DNA from: Planctomycetota bacterium | GTDB taxonomy: Bacteria > Planctomycetota > B15-G4 | Direction: 5' to 3' | Assembly: GCA_003644265.1 (NCBI GenBank) | Contig: QNBX01000006.1 | Coordinates: 1-61,443, forward strand | Length of the DNA stretch: 61,443 nucleotides | Part shown: positions 1 to 9,562 of the stretch, in pieces | Layout of the letters: each line of letters begins with the position of its first letter | Position numbering within the stretch: the stretch's first letter is position 1 | Notes under the pieces: generated by a model | What the model was told of the DNA's origin: nothing | The model's database searches: none | The model's input: only the letters and a program-made list of their open reading frames with translations | Made by a program: the position numbers and the translations under genes

Positions 1-810
1 TGGGTGCTGTTCCTCAACAGCGACGGCACGGTCAAGCAGCACCAGCGCATCGCCCAGGACAGCGGCGGCTTCGGCGGCGCGCTGGACCCCGACGACCTGT
101 TCGGCACGTCGCTGGGGACGCTGCCCGATCGCGACGGCGACGGCGCGCCCGAGCTGGTCGTGGGCGCCGTCTGGGACGATGACGGCAGCGCGAACGCCGG
201 CGCGGCCTGGATCCTGGCGCTGGAGCCCGACGGCCGCGTGGATTCGTGGCAGAAGATCTCCGAGACCTCCGGCGGCTTCAGCGGCGGGCTCACGTCGAGC
301 GAGTTCTTCGGCGGCGGGCTGGCGGCCATCGACACGGACGCAGACGGGCAGTTCAGCCTGGCCGTGGGCGCCGGCAACGACAACGACTTCATCGGCGCCC
401 CTGAGACCGGATCGGTCTGGGTGCTCAGCCTCAACCCCGCCCTGTGGCGCGAGCACGGCCTGGAGCTCGCGGGCGCGGGCGGGCCGCCTCGGCTGGCGGG
501 CAGCGGCGCGCTCACGGCCAACGCGCCCACGCGGCTCGAGCTGAGCGGCGCGGGCGCGGGCCTGACGGCGGCCTTCGTGCTGGGACTGAGCGCGCTCGAG
601 GTGCCGTTCAAGGGCGGCGCGATGTTCCCCTTCCCCGACAGCATCAGCAGCCTGATGCTCACCGATGGGCTGGGGCAGCTGAGCCTGGACGGGGCCTGGC
701 CCGCGGGCGTCCCGGCCGGCGTGTCGTTCTTCAGTCAGGTCTGGGTCGTCGACCCGACGGGGCCCTTCGGCCTGAGCGCCAGCAACGGCGTCTCGGGGCG
801 CACGCCCTGA
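1..810 (+). CDS. Secreted FG-GAP repeat protein, 5' end cut by window edge
   Basis: The reading frame is open from the first base, so the true start lies outside the window; 269 residues are visible. The first half holds repeated Asp-rich FG-GAP/integrin-alpha-like blades with 'DRDGDGAPELVVGA' and 'DTDADGQFSLAVGA' type calcium-binding turns, each followed by a segment describing an aligned beta blade. The last ~110 residues form a separate beta-rich domain (starting near 'LAGAGGPPRLAG', ending 'GLSASNGVSGRTP') that also closes the metallopeptidase encoded at 4784-6538. Proteins of this kind are exported and sit at or outside the cell surface; the actual ligand is unknown. No catalytic residues are seen. 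The repeat-protein call is secure; the function is not. Confidence 0.8.
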   Translation, partial: WVLFLNSDGTVKQHQRIAQDSGGFGGALDPDDLFGTSLGTLPDRDGDGAPELVVGAVWDDDGSANAGAAWILALEPDGRVDSWQKISETSGGFSGGLTSSEFFGGGLAAIDTDADGQFSLAVGAGNDNDFIGAPETGSVWVLSLNPALWREHGLELAGAGGPPRLAGSGALTANAPTRLELSGAGAGLTAAFVLGLSALEVPFKGGAMFPFPDSISSLMLTDGLGQLSLDGAWPAGVPAGVSFFSQVWVVDPTGPFGLSASNGVSGRTP

Positions 811-875
811 CGGCGAGCTGCGCTGGAGGCAGCGGGTGCGCGAGGTAGACTCGGGCTCGCGCTCCTGCTCGCTTG

Positions 876-1394
876 ATGGCCTGCTCCCCTCCCCACCGAT
901 CGCCACCGCGCCTGCGCTGGGCTTCGAGCGCCGCGCTGTTGGCGTCGCTCAGCGCTTGTTCCCCAGCGGAACCGGATGCGATCCAGTTCCCGCCGGTGGC
1001 GCACGCGCAGCCCACACCCCACGCCCCGATCGAAGTGCTGCTCACCGGGCATGACTTCCGCTGGGAGAGCCGCTACGCCGGGGCCGACGGGGTGCTGGGT
1101 TCGGAGGACGACATCATCCTGGACGACGCCCTGCACCTGCCGGCTCACGCCGACGTGCGCCTGCACCTCACCAGCCGCGACTACATCTACTTCTTGTCGG
1201 TACCGTTTGCGCAGCAGAAGGAGATGGCGGTGCCCGATCTGCTGCACAGCATGCGCTTCGACAGCGGCGCGAGTGCTCAGCACCGGCTGCCCGGCGATCA
1301 GATGTGCGGCTACGCGCACGACTCGCTGTTCATCGACCTGGTGGTGGAGTCCGGCGAGAACTTCGAGCGCTGGCTGGGGCGGCACGACTCGTGA
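876..1394 (+). CDS. CoxB-like cupredoxin lipoprotein with degenerate CuA site
   Basis: A 172-residue protein with a lipoprotein signal (lipobox L-S-A-C, Cys28) and then one cytochrome c oxidase subunit II periplasmic domain: 'FRWESRYAGADGVLGSEDDI' matches the CoxB start and 'HLPAHADVRLHLTSRD' the next strands. The CuA ligand set is mostly lost: Tyr105 stands where the first His is expected, and the C-x-E-x-C-x3-H-x2-M motif reads G140, Q142, C144, H148, L151. There is no transmembrane hairpin, unlike true CoxB. It therefore probably does not carry CuA; it could bind one metal through Cys144 and His148 or be structural. A TTG at 873 precedes the chosen ATG directly. The stop overlaps the next gene's GTG by four bases, so the two are probably translated together. 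No coxA or coxC is present. Confidence 0.7.
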   Translation: MACSPPHRSPPRLRWASSAALLASLSACSPAEPDAIQFPPVAHAQPTPHAPIEVLLTGHDFRWESRYAGADGVLGSEDDIILDDALHLPAHADVRLHLTSRDYIYFLSVPFAQQKEMAVPDLLHSMRFDSGASAQHRLPGDQMCGYAHDSLFIDLVVESGENFERWLGRHDS

Positions 1395-2587
1395 ACGCGC
1401 GCCAGCTCGGCTGCGGGATGCTGTTGCTGCTGGCGGCTTGCGACCCCGGGGGCGCTGCCACGGCCGAGCGCCCGGCTCCCCACTGGCCGCCCGTGCCCGC
1501 CGACGCCCAGGGCCTGCGCCACGTGTACCCGGGCGAGTCGATCCAGGCCGCGCTCGAGGCGGCCGCCGACGACCCCGAGCACAAGCGCGTGGCGGTGCAC
1601 GCCGGCAGCTACCGCCCGGACGCAGCGCGGCAGGCGCTGATCTGGTTCAACGCGCGCCATGACGGCGTGGTGCTGGAGGCGCTGGGTCACGTGGTGCTCA
1701 GCGCCGCCAACCCGGACGCGGGCAACCCGTCGCGCTTCGGCTTCCCGGCGCTGGTCAATCACGTGGTGTACTTCGGCGACGGCGTGGGGCCGGACACCGT
1801 GCTGCGTGGCTTCGAGATCACGGGCGCCAACGGCTTCGTCACGCGCGCCGGCACCCCGCCCTCCATCCAGCCGCCGCTGGACGCTCCACGCCTGCAGCCC
1901 ACGACGTTCTTCTACACCGACGGCGGCGGCATCAAGATCTTTGGCCGCAGCTACCCCACCATCGAGCGCGTCTCCGTGGTCGACAACTACGCCAGCCCCT
2001 GCGGCGCCGGGGTTTCCATCGAGCACCGCGGCTACACCGAAGGCGAGGTCGTATTCCGCGACTGCATCTTCCGCGACAACCGCTCGCCGCTCACGGGCGC
2101 GGCGGTCGACCTGCTCGACCACGAGTTGGGCAGCGCCGCGGTCTTCCTGAACTGCCTCTTCGTGGGCAACGCCTCCAACAGCGAGCTCGACAAGCGCGGC
2201 CGCAAGTACGGCAAGTGGAAGCCGCTGCACGGCTGCGGTGCCCTGACGGTGTTCCCGCACTCGCGCGTGCGGGTGGACCGCTGCACCTTCACGGACAACC
2301 GCAACGCGGTGGACGACAGCGCCAGCGGCAACCGCTACACGCGCTCCATCTTCTGGCGCAACCAGCTGCCCGGCGGCTGGGCGCCCGAGGCTCCCTACGA
2401 GCTGGACCTGGCCGACGGCGACGGTGTCTCCGACTGCGTGGCCGGAGGCGACTTGGTCGACCTGCGCGGCAGCATCCCGGCCGGCAAGAACGACCTGGCG
2501 GGCCCTGAGCCGGGCTTCGACCAGCGCTTCGTGCCACAGCATCCGGCCTACGCCGAAGTGGGCTACCGCCCGCCCGAGCAGCGCTGA
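1391..2587 (+). CDS. Right-handed parallel beta-helix lipoprotein
   Basis: 398 residues. The start is a GTG overlapping the stop of the upstream CoxB-like gene (GTGA); starting here places a signal peptide with lipobox L-A-A-C at the N-terminus. The body has the DUF1565/NosD-like beta-helix pattern: 'ESIQAALEAAADD' at the beginning (the usual 'tIqaAidaA' entry), then short repeats such as 'VVLEALGHVVLSAAN', 'CIFRDNRSPLTGAAV', 'CLFVGNAS' and 'CTFTDNRNAVDD'. The family includes polysaccharide lyases and many non-enzymatic surface proteins; no lyase active-site signature is recognisable. It is likely anchored in the outer envelope, facing carbohydrate. Function beyond fold is unknown. Confidence 0.75.
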   Translation: MNARQLGCGMLLLLAACDPGGAATAERPAPHWPPVPADAQGLRHVYPGESIQAALEAAADDPEHKRVAVHAGSYRPDAARQALIWFNARHDGVVLEALGHVVLSAANPDAGNPSRFGFPALVNHVVYFGDGVGPDTVLRGFEITGANGFVTRAGTPPSIQPPLDAPRLQPTTFFYTDGGGIKIFGRSYPTIERVSVVDNYASPCGAGVSIEHRGYTEGEVVFRDCIFRDNRSPLTGAAVDLLDHELGSAAVFLNCLFVGNASNSELDKRGRKYGKWKPLHGCGALTVFPHSRVRVDRCTFTDNRNAVDDSASGNRYTRSIFWRNQLPGGWAPEAPYELDLADGDGVSDCVAGGDLVDLRGSIPAGKNDLAGPEPGFDQRFVPQHPAYAEVGYRPPEQR

Positions 2588-2743
2588 CGCCGCACGCAGC
2601 AAGCGCGACTAGGGACCAGGCTCCGCTGCTGGCATGATGGCTCGATGGCGCCCGCCGCCGAGCGCCACCGCCCGGCGGCTCACCCTCAGCGCGTACGACT
2701 CCTGCCACGCACCGTCAGACACCGTCAGACCGAGGACCCGCCC

Positions 2744-4765
2744 ATGAGCACCGCCGCCTGCGCGCTCCGCCCCCTCTCGACCCGCCTCAAGCCCATCCCT
2801 GGCGCGCTGGTGCTCGCCGCCTGCCTGGGGGCCTGCGGTGGCGAGCCCGCCGACCCGTCTGGCGGCGGCACGAGCGCGGCCGCGCCCGCACAGGATGACC
2901 CGACCCAGGTCCCTTCGCCCGACAGCGTGGTCGAGTCGGGCTGGATGAAGGCCTACGAGGCGCGACAGCGCGAGAGCACCGATCAGTTCGAGGTCTTCCA
3001 CGGCTTCGCGTACCAGGACCGCACAGCGCAGAGCGGCATCAGCTTCCGGAACCGCATCGTCGACGACGCCGGGCGCAGCTACAAGCCGGTGCACTATGAC
3101 CACGGCAACGGCGTGGCCGCGGCGGACGTGGACGGCGACGGCAAGCTCGACCTCTACTTCAGCACTCAGGTGGGTTCTAACCAGCTCTGGCGCAACCTGG
3201 GCGACGGGCGCTTCGAGGACATCACCGGGCGCTCGGACGCGGCCCTGACCCTGGCCGACCGCATCGGCGTGTCGGCGTCCTTCGCCGACATCGACAACGA
3301 CGGAGACGCCGACCTGTACGCCACCTCTGTGCGCGTGGGCAACAAGCTGTTCGAGAACGACGGCGGCGGGCGCTTCAGCGACATCACCGCCGCGGCCGGG
3401 GTCGGGCACCAGGGCCACTCGTCGGCCGTGGTGTTCTTCGACTACGACCGCGACGGCCTGCTCGACCTCTACGTCAGCAACGTCGGCGAATACACCTCCG
3501 AGACCCTGCGCGCGGTCATCAACGACGCCACCACGGCCCAGGGCGACACGACCGAGTACAGCTTCTACGACGGCTACTCCGACGCCTTCAGCGGACACCT
3601 CAAGCCCGAGCGCAACGAGACCAGCGTGCTCTACCGCAACCTCGGCGAGAACCGCTTCGAGGACGTGACCGACGCGCTGGGCCTGACCGACATCTCCTGG
3701 TCCGGCGACGCCAGCCCCTGCGACCTGAACCAGGACGGCTGGACCGACCTCTACGTGCTCAACATGCAGGGCCACGACGAGTACTTCGAGAACCAGGGCG
3801 GCGAGCGCTTCGTGCGCCGCAGCCGCGAGGTCTTCCCGCGCACGTCCTGGGGCGCCATGAGCCTCAAGGTCTTCGACTGGGACAACGACGCGGACATGGA
3901 CCTGTTCATCTCGGACATGCACTCCGACATGAGCAAGAAGGTTGGCCCCAACGCGGAGCTGGCCAAGGCCGACATGCAGTGGCCCGAGTCCATGCTGCGC
4001 AGCGGCGGCCAGAGCATCTTCGGCAACAGCTTCTTCCAGAACGACGGCGACGGCAACTTCGAGGAGCGCTCCGACGAAGTGGGCGCCGAGAACTACTGGC
4101 CCTGGGGTCTCTCGGTGGGCGACCTGAACGCAGACGGCTGGGACGACGTGCTGCTCATCTCCAGCATGAATTACCCCTTCCGCTACAGCGTCAACTCCGT
4201 GCTGCTCAACAACCGCGGCCAGCGTTTCCTGCGCAGCGAGTTCCTGCTGGGCGTCGAGCCGCGCCTCGGCGGCGCCACGGCGACACCCTGGTTCGAGCTG
4301 GACTGCTCCGGCGTGGACGCGGAGCACCAGCTCTGCGAGGACCGCAGCGGGCGCATCACCGTCTGGGGCTCGCTGGGCTCGCGCAGCTCGGTGATCTTCG
4401 ACGTGGACGGCGACGGCGACATGGACATCGTCACCAACGAGTGCAACACGCCGCCGCTGGTGCTGCTGAGTGACCTCTCCGAGCGCGCCGTGCAGCTGTC
4501 CTGGCTCGCGCTCGAGCTGGAGGGCAGCGCCAGCAACCGCGACGGGCTCGGCGCGCAGGTCGTGGTGCACGCCGGCGACCTGACCCAGACCAAGGTGCAG
4601 GACGGCCAGTCGGGCTACCTGTCCCAGAGCCGCATGCCGCTCTACTTCGGACTGGATGGCGCCGCGTCGATCGAGCGCGTCGAGGTGCGCTGGCCCTCGG
4701 GCACCACCCAGGTCCTCGACGGCCCCATCGAGGTCAACCAGACCCTGCACATCCGCGAGCCGTAG
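2744..4765 (+). CDS. CRTAC1-family FG-GAP/VCBS lipoprotein with ASPIC/UnbV domain
   Basis: 673 residues. An upstream in-frame ATG at 2645 exists, but the ATG at 2744 has a good ribosome site (GAGGA at 2732-2736, 7 bases away) and gives a clean lipoprotein signal ending L-G-A-C. Several FG-GAP/VCBS blades follow with calcium-loop motifs such as 'DVDGDGKLDLYF', 'DIDNDGDADLYA' and 'DYDRDGLLDLYV'. The C-terminal ~75 residues are an ASPIC/UnbV domain ('DGLGAQVVV' through 'VEVRWPSGTTQVLDGP'). CRTAC1-type proteins are common exported proteins in Planctomycetota and related phyla, with no settled bacterial role. A tandem copy of 'accgtcagac' sits just before the ribosome site (2711-2730). The gene converges on the metallopeptidase with an 18-base gap. 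Confidence 0.85.
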   Translation: MSTAACALRPLSTRLKPIPGALVLAACLGACGGEPADPSGGGTSAAAPAQDDPTQVPSPDSVVESGWMKAYEARQRESTDQFEVFHGFAYQDRTAQSGISFRNRIVDDAGRSYKPVHYDHGNGVAAADVDGDGKLDLYFSTQVGSNQLWRNLGDGRFEDITGRSDAALTLADRIGVSASFADIDNDGDADLYATSVRVGNKLFENDGGGRFSDITAAAGVGHQGHSSAVVFFDYDRDGLLDLYVSNVGEYTSETLRAVINDATTAQGDTTEYSFYDGYSDAFSGHLKPERNETSVLYRNLGENRFEDVTDALGLTDISWSGDASPCDLNQDGWTDLYVLNMQGHDEYFENQGGERFVRRSREVFPRTSWGAMSLKVFDWDNDADMDLFISDMHSDMSKKVGPNAELAKADMQWPESMLRSGGQSIFGNSFFQNDGDGNFEERSDEVGAENYWPWGLSVGDLNADGWDDVLLISSMNYPFRYSVNSVLLNNRGQRFLRSEFLLGVEPRLGGATATPWFELDCSGVDAEHQLCEDRSGRITVWGSLGSRSSVIFDVDGDGDMDIVTNECNTPPLVLLSDLSERAVQLSWLALELEGSASNRDGLGAQVVVHAGDLTQTKVQDGQSGYLSQSRMPLYFGLDGAASIERVEVRWPSGTTQVLDGPIEVNQTLHIREP

Positions 4766-4783
4766 CGGCCGGCGCAGGTCGAC

Positions 4784-6538
4784 TCAGGGTGTGAGCAACT
4801 CCAGGCCATTGCTGGCGGAGAAGCCGGCCGGGCCGGCCGCGTCCTGAACCCAATACTGCAGCACGAGTTGCACGCCAGCGGGCACCGCAGCGGGCCAGCT
4901 GGAGGGCAGGCTGACGCTGCCAGCGGCCCCCACCGCCACGGGCAAGAAGTCGCCGCCCGCGCCGAAGTCGGGCACCATGGTGCCGCCCTTGAAGAAGACG
5001 TTGAGCTGGCTGAAGCCGTAGACCAGCCAGGCGCTGCTGTTGGGCAGGGCGCTGTCCAGCGTGGTGGTCACCAGGTTGCCCTCACAGGGCAGGCCCGTGC
5101 CGCTCAGCACCGGCACCAGGCCGCCGCTGCCGGCCAGCCCGTTGCCCAGGTCCGTGAAGGCACCCACGGCGGGCGCGTCCACGCTCAGCGTGTACTGACC
5201 CAGGCTGCCGTAGTCGGAGTAGACGCCGCTCTTGCCCACGCCGTCGATGGTCACCACATAGCTGCCCGCCGGCAGGTTGCGTGCGATGGCCGCGTGGGTG
5301 GCGTTGCCCGGCTGGTCGATCTCCAGCAGCGCGCCCGTGCCGTCGTACAGTGCCAGCTCGATGTCCAGGTTGGGACCCGGCGTGTGCGGGTTCGCCGTGA
5401 TGCTGATGAAGCCTCCGCTGGTCTCGAAGCTCCACGCATCCACGTCGGTGAACCAGCCGATGACGCCGTCCACGCTGCGCGCGGACACGTCGGGGCAGGC
5501 GCCCGCCAGGGGCGACGCCTCAGCCAGGCTGTCCCCCGCGTCGTCCGGGTACAGGTTGGTAGGCGCGCCGCCGATGACGTACAGGTCGAGCTGCGACGTG
5601 CTCGAGCCGGGGTAGTCCCCGCTGCTCCACTGCACCACCGTCTTGCCGAAGGGCGCGCCCATGATGGGGCCCCAGCTCGTGGCGCCGCTGCCGGTGCCCG
5701 GGTGGTACGTGCTGCCGTTGAGGCCGTCGTGCAGCAGGTGCATGGCGTGGCCGACCTCGTGGCTGGCCGACATCGAGCCCGTGTTGTCGCCCTTGTTGAA
5801 CACGAACACCGGCGTGTCCTTGATGGAGCCGTAGGAACCCAGCACGGCGATGCCACCGCTGCCGCTGCCGAAGCCGCTGGTGACCTGAGTCATGACCACG
5901 CGCACGCCGTAGCGGTCGTCCCCCATGAAGCCCCCCAAGATGTCGTCGATAGGCGGCGCCTCGGTGGTCACATCCACATCCCAAGGCGCGAAGTCCTCGG
6001 CGACGTACTCCCAATGCGCGATGATCGACCGCAGCTCGCTCTCGCTGAAGCTGGCGCTGCTGCCGGAGCTGTTCCAGGCCGGAAAGTGGATGTTGTGTGC
6101 CCAACCATTCCCATGGGAGTGGTGACCGTTGAAGTCCAGGTAGATGACCTTCTTGCTGTCGGGGTCGGTGTGCAGCAGGAACGCCTGCGAGGTCGGAATG
6201 CTGCCCGAGTAGGAGGGCGCATCGCTGGGCCCGGGAGGCGGCGCCGGACGATCCACGAACAGCAGCGTGTCACTGCCCTTGAGCCACAAGGTGGGGTCAC
6301 CCCGCAGCTCGGACCTCAGCTCATCGGCGCTCATGCCGTGACGCGTCGCCAGCTGCGGCAACTCGGCGCCCAGGCGCGCGATGGCCTGCTCACCCGAGAC
6401 GGCATCGGGCAGGCTGGCGCCGGGATGCGGCGCGGGCTGCGTGACGGGCCTGGCCTGGGCGCGCAGCGGGGTGGGTGCCAGGCAGAACGCGGCCAGGGTC
6501 AGCGAGAACACGACACGAACGGCAGTCGGGCTGCACAT
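4784..6538 (-). CDS. Secreted zinc metallopeptidase with PPC domain and shared C-terminal domain
   Basis: 584 residues. A Sec signal peptide (cleavage near 'LRA-QA', residue ~27) precedes a zincin domain: 'HEVGHAMHLLHDG' is an extended HExxHxxxxxH zinc site and 'GPIMGAPF' the likely Met-turn. 'FAPWDVDVTTEAP' upstream is typical of secreted bacterial M12/M43-like peptidases. A pre-peptidase C-terminal (PPC) jelly-roll follows ('WFTDVDAWSFETSGG' to 'GQYTLSV'). The last ~105 residues are the beta-rich domain also seen at the end of the 1-810 protein. The ATG at 6538 has GAGG eight bases upstream. It probably degrades extracellular protein; the assignment to a precise MEROPS family is uncertain. 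Confidence 0.85.
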   Translation of the reverse strand: MCSPTAVRVVFSLTLAAFCLAPTPLRAQARPVTQPAPHPGASLPDAVSGEQAIARLGAELPQLATRHGMSADELRSELRGDPTLWLKGSDTLLFVDRPAPPPGPSDAPSYSGSIPTSQAFLLHTDPDSKKVIYLDFNGHHSHGNGWAHNIHFPAWNSSGSSASFSESELRSIIAHWEYVAEDFAPWDVDVTTEAPPIDDILGGFMGDDRYGVRVVMTQVTSGFGSGSGGIAVLGSYGSIKDTPVFVFNKGDNTGSMSASHEVGHAMHLLHDGLNGSTYHPGTGSGATSWGPIMGAPFGKTVVQWSSGDYPGSSTSQLDLYVIGGAPTNLYPDDAGDSLAEASPLAGACPDVSARSVDGVIGWFTDVDAWSFETSGGFISITANPHTPGPNLDIELALYDGTGALLEIDQPGNATHAAIARNLPAGSYVVTIDGVGKSGVYSDYGSLGQYTLSVDAPAVGAFTDLGNGLAGSGGLVPVLSGTGLPCEGNLVTTTLDSALPNSSAWLVYGFSQLNVFFKGGTMVPDFGAGGDFLPVAVGAAGSVSLPSSWPAAVPAGVQLVLQYWVQDAAGPAGFSASNGLELLTP

Positions 6539-6788
6539 GGGAGAGACCTCGGGAACTCGGGGAGAGGATCGCCGAGCGCATCGGGGAGCGTATCGGTCGG
6601 CCGTTCGGGGCGGGCGACCAGCGGGCGCAGCGGCTGATTGAGTATCAGGGCGATCTCGCAGACCGGCAAGCGGCGACCCAGGCTGCGGCTCGGACGGCGA
6701 CCCCGGCAGCGGTGACCTCGAGCGCGCCAGGACCCTCGCAGAGCGCCTCTCCGGGCGTGCACAGAGCCTGTCTCAGCCGTTTCCAGCC

Positions 6789-7772
6789 TTAGCCGAAGCG
6801 ACCGTTCACGTAATCCTCGGTTTCCTTCAGGCGCGGGCGCCGGAACACATCCTCGGTGGGACCGAACTCCACCAGCCGCCCCAGCACCATGAAGGCGGTG
6901 AAGTCGCTGGTGCGCAGGGCCTGCTGCATATTGTGCGTCACCATCAGCACGCTGTATTGCCCGGCCAGCTCCGCCAGCAACTGTTCGATGTGCCCGGTGG
7001 CGATGGGGTCCAGCGCGCTGCAGGGCTCGTCCAGCAGCAGCACCTCCGGCTCACCGGCGATGGCCCGCGCGATGCACAGGCGCTGCTGTTGCCCGCCCGA
7101 CATGGCCAGGGCCGAGCTACGCAGGCGGTCCTTGACCTCGTCCCACAGCCCGGCCCCGCGCAGGCTCTGCTCGGCCATCTCAGCCAGGAACTGCTTGTCG
7201 CGCACGCCGTCCACTCGCAACGGGAAGACCACGTTCTCGAAGATGCTCATAGGGAACGGGTTGGGCTTCTGGAAGACCATGCCGATGCGCTTGCGCAGGG
7301 CGATCACGTCCACGCCCGGCCCCAGGATCGGGCGCCCCTCCAGCTGCATCTCGCCGCGCGTACTGACCCCCGCGACCAGGTCGTTCATGCGGTTCACCGA
7401 GCGCAGCAGCGTGCTCTTGCCGCAGCCCGACGGTCCGATCAGCGCGGTCACCTGCCCGCGCGGGCAGACCAGCGACACGTCGTGCAGCGCGCGCACGGCG
7501 CCGTACCACAGGGAGAAGTCGTGGATCTCCAGCACACTCTCGATCGCGCCAAGCGACTCGTGCACCGCCGTCGGAAAGGGCAGCCCGGCCTCGATGCTCT
7601 CGAACAAGCCGTCCACCGTGCCGCGCGGCTCGGTCGGCGCGCGCAGCTCCGGCCTGCGCTGTGATCGGCGCTCCGGCTCGCGCCGCGGGGCACGCACGGC
7701 CTGGCGCGCGGCCGGTACGGGCACCCCCTTCTCCGGCGCGGAGGCATGTGAGCGGACGGTCTCGATGGCCAT
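6789..7772 (-). CDS. pstB: Phosphate ABC transporter ATP-binding protein PstB
   Basis: Cytoplasmic ATPase that powers high-affinity phosphate import through PstA/PstC. 327 residues, where 250-270 is usual. The ABC domain starts near residue 80 ('[21 protein letters not shown]') and shows Walker A 'GPSGCGKST', the Q-loop '[17 protein letters not shown]' typical of PstB, signature 'MSGGQQQR', Walker B '[12 protein letters not shown]' and the H-loop 'VMVTHN'-like segment. The first ~78 residues are an Arg/Pro-rich extension not normal for the family. The ATG at 7772 has a strong GAGGAG six bases upstream, so the extension is probably translated. Last gene of pstSCAB; phoU, which often follows, is absent. 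Confidence 0.95.
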   Translation of the reverse strand: MAIETVRSHASAPEKGVPVPAARQAVRAPRREPERRSQRRPELRAPTEPRGTVDGLFESIEAGLPFPTAVHESLGAIESVLEIHDFSLWYGAVRALHDVSLVCPRGQVTALIGPSGCGKSTLLRSVNRMNDLVAGVSTRGEMQLEGRPILGPGVDVIALRKRIGMVFQKPNPFPMSIFENVVFPLRVDGVRDKQFLAEMAEQSLRGAGLWDEVKDRLRSSALAMSGGQQQRLCIARAIAGEPEVLLLDEPCSALDPIATGHIEQLLAELAGQYSVLMVTHNMQQALRTSDFTAFMVLGRLVEFGPTEDVFRRPRLKETEDYVNGRFG

Positions 7773-7786
7773 GATGGACTCCTCGG

Positions 7787-9562
7787 TCAGACGGTCGCGC
7801 CGCCGAACTTGCGGCGCAGCTTGGCTCGCACGGCGACGGCGAGCAGGTTGAGCGCAACAACGATGGCGATCAGCAGCATCGTGGTGGTGTAGACCATGGG
7901 CTTGGCCGCTTCGCTGTCGGGACTCTGGAAACCCAGGTCGTAGATGTGGAAGCCCAGGTGCATGAAGCTGCGTTGCAGGTGCAGCGGGCCGGTAGGCAGC
8001 GGGCCCAGCGAGCCGCTCCAGTCGGACATGTCGAGCGGCAGCTCGTCGGCCAGCTTGACCGCCCCCACCAGCATGAGCGGCGCCACCTCCCCCGCGCCGC
8101 GCGCGATGGCCAGCACCATGCCGGTCATGATGCCCGGGGCCGCGCGCGGCAGCACGATGCGGCGGATGGTCTGCCAGCGCGTCGCGCCGCAGGCCAGGCT
8201 GCCCTCGCGCATGGAGTCGGGCACGGACGCCAACGCCTCCTCGGTCGCCACGATCACCACCGGCAGCGTGAGCAGCGCCAGGGTGAAGCTGGCCCAGAGC
8301 AGGCCGTCCTTGCCGAAGGTCGGGTTGGGCAGGTTGGCGGCGTAGAACTCCTGGTCGATCCAGCCGCCGACGATGGTGCAGAAGAAGCCCAGGCCGAACA
8401 CGCCGAAGACGATGGAGGGCACGCCGGCCAGGTTGTTGACCGCCACGCGCACCACGCTGACGAGCAGGCCCTGGCGTGCGTACTCGCGCAGGTAGAGCGC
8501 CGCGAGCACGCCGAAGGGCACCACCAGCAGGCACATCACCAGGGTCATGGAGATGGTGCCGAAGATGGCGGGCCAGACACCGCCGGCGCTGTTGGACTCA
8601 CGCGGGTCTTCGGAGAGGTACTCCCACCAGCGGCTGAGGTAGACGCCCATGCGCCCGGAGAGATCGAGCCGGTTGGCCGGGTAGGCGCGCACGATGTCGC
8701 TCAAGCGCACGTCCACGCTCTGCCCGTCGGCAGCGGTCAGGCGCAGCTCGGTGCGGTCGTTCTCGCTGCGCAGGGCCTCGATGCGCTCGAGCAGGCGCTG
8801 ATAGTCGGCCGAGGCCTGCGCCACGACGACATCATGGCGCTCCGATTGCTCGCGCCAGGCCGCGCTGGCCTGACCGTGCTCCAGCGCCACCTCGCGCAGC
8901 CGCTGCCGGGCGCGCTCGATGCGCGCGTTGACCCGCCCCACCTCGTGATCCTCGATGGCCACCCGCTGCAGACGCCGGCTGAGCGCCGCGGCGTGACGCG
9001 ACTGAAAGGCCTGCCAGGTGGCGTCGGGACCGGTGCTGACCGGCTCGCCATCCAGCAGCAGGGCCTGGGGCACGGCGTACAGGCGCCCGGCGCCGAGGCG
9101 CTCGAGCAGCAGCGCCCAGGGCGGCTGGCTGCGCCCCCGCAGCTCGCAGTCGGCCACCCACTCGTAGTGTCGGCCGGTGAGGTCAAAGTTCTCGCTGCGC
9201 ACCAGACGCCGCACCAGCAGGCCGTCGGACGCGGCCTGCTCGGATGCGGCGCGCTCGCGCACCTGCGCGTCGTGCGCCTCGAGCCAGAAGTCGTCCGGCG
9301 CGAAGCGCTCCAGCGCCATGACCTCGCCCATGCTGTCGGGACCCGCCAGGCGCGCAAAGCGCTCGATGCTCCCGGGCCAGAAGCTGGCACCGCCCTGCCA
9401 CAGCACCAGCGCCAGCAGCGCCACGATCATGGCCAGGGCCAGCAACAGCGCGCCGCCGCTGAACCACAGCATGACCTCGCCCGAGCCGCCGCCGCGCCGG
9501 CCGGCTGGCCGCGGGCGCCGACGTGGGCGGCGAGCACTGTCTGCGCTGGGGGGCTGCGGCAT
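7787..9562 (-). CDS. pstA: Phosphate ABC transporter permease PstA, long form
   Basis: Inner-membrane permease subunit of the phosphate importer. The ATG at 9562 overlaps the stop of pstC by one base (TGATG), indicating coupling; an in-frame GTG at 9604 would lie inside pstC. At 591 residues it is about twice the classical length: a basic N-terminus, TM1 ('[26 protein letters not shown]', positions ~44-69), then ~270 residues of hydrophilic, partly coiled-coil insertion, then the usual permease core ('[20 protein letters not shown]'). The EAA loop that docks to PstB is '[23 protein letters not shown]'-like and intact. Long PstA forms are known in some Proteobacteria; the insertion's role is unknown. 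Confidence 0.92.
   Translation of the reverse strand: MPQPPSADSARRPRRRPRPAGRRGGGSGEVMLWFSGGALLLALAMIVALLALVLWQGGASFWPGSIERFARLAGPDSMGEVMALERFAPDDFWLEAHDAQVRERAASEQAASDGLLVRRLVRSENFDLTGRHYEWVADCELRGRSQPPWALLLERLGAGRLYAVPQALLLDGEPVSTGPDATWQAFQSRHAAALSRRLQRVAIEDHEVGRVNARIERARQRLREVALEHGQASAAWREQSERHDVVVAQASADYQRLLERIEALRSENDRTELRLTAADGQSVDVRLSDIVRAYPANRLDLSGRMGVYLSRWWEYLSEDPRESNSAGGVWPAIFGTISMTLVMCLLVVPFGVLAALYLREYARQGLLVSVVRVAVNNLAGVPSIVFGVFGLGFFCTIVGGWIDQEFYAANLPNPTFGKDGLLWASFTLALLTLPVVIVATEEALASVPDSMREGSLACGATRWQTIRRIVLPRAAPGIMTGMVLAIARGAGEVAPLMLVGAVKLADELPLDMSDWSGSLGPLPTGPLHLQRSFMHLGFHIYDLGFQSPDSEAAKPMVYTTTMLLIAIVVALNLLAVAVRAKLRRKFGGATV

Noticed and set aside
876..1394. Functional cytochrome c oxidase subunit II
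   Set aside because: Most CuA ligands and the membrane hairpin are missing, and no subunit I or III gene is adjacent.
1391..2587. Pectate lyase activity
   Set aside because: Only the beta-helix fold is visible; the calcium and arginine active-site pattern of pectate lyases was not recognised.
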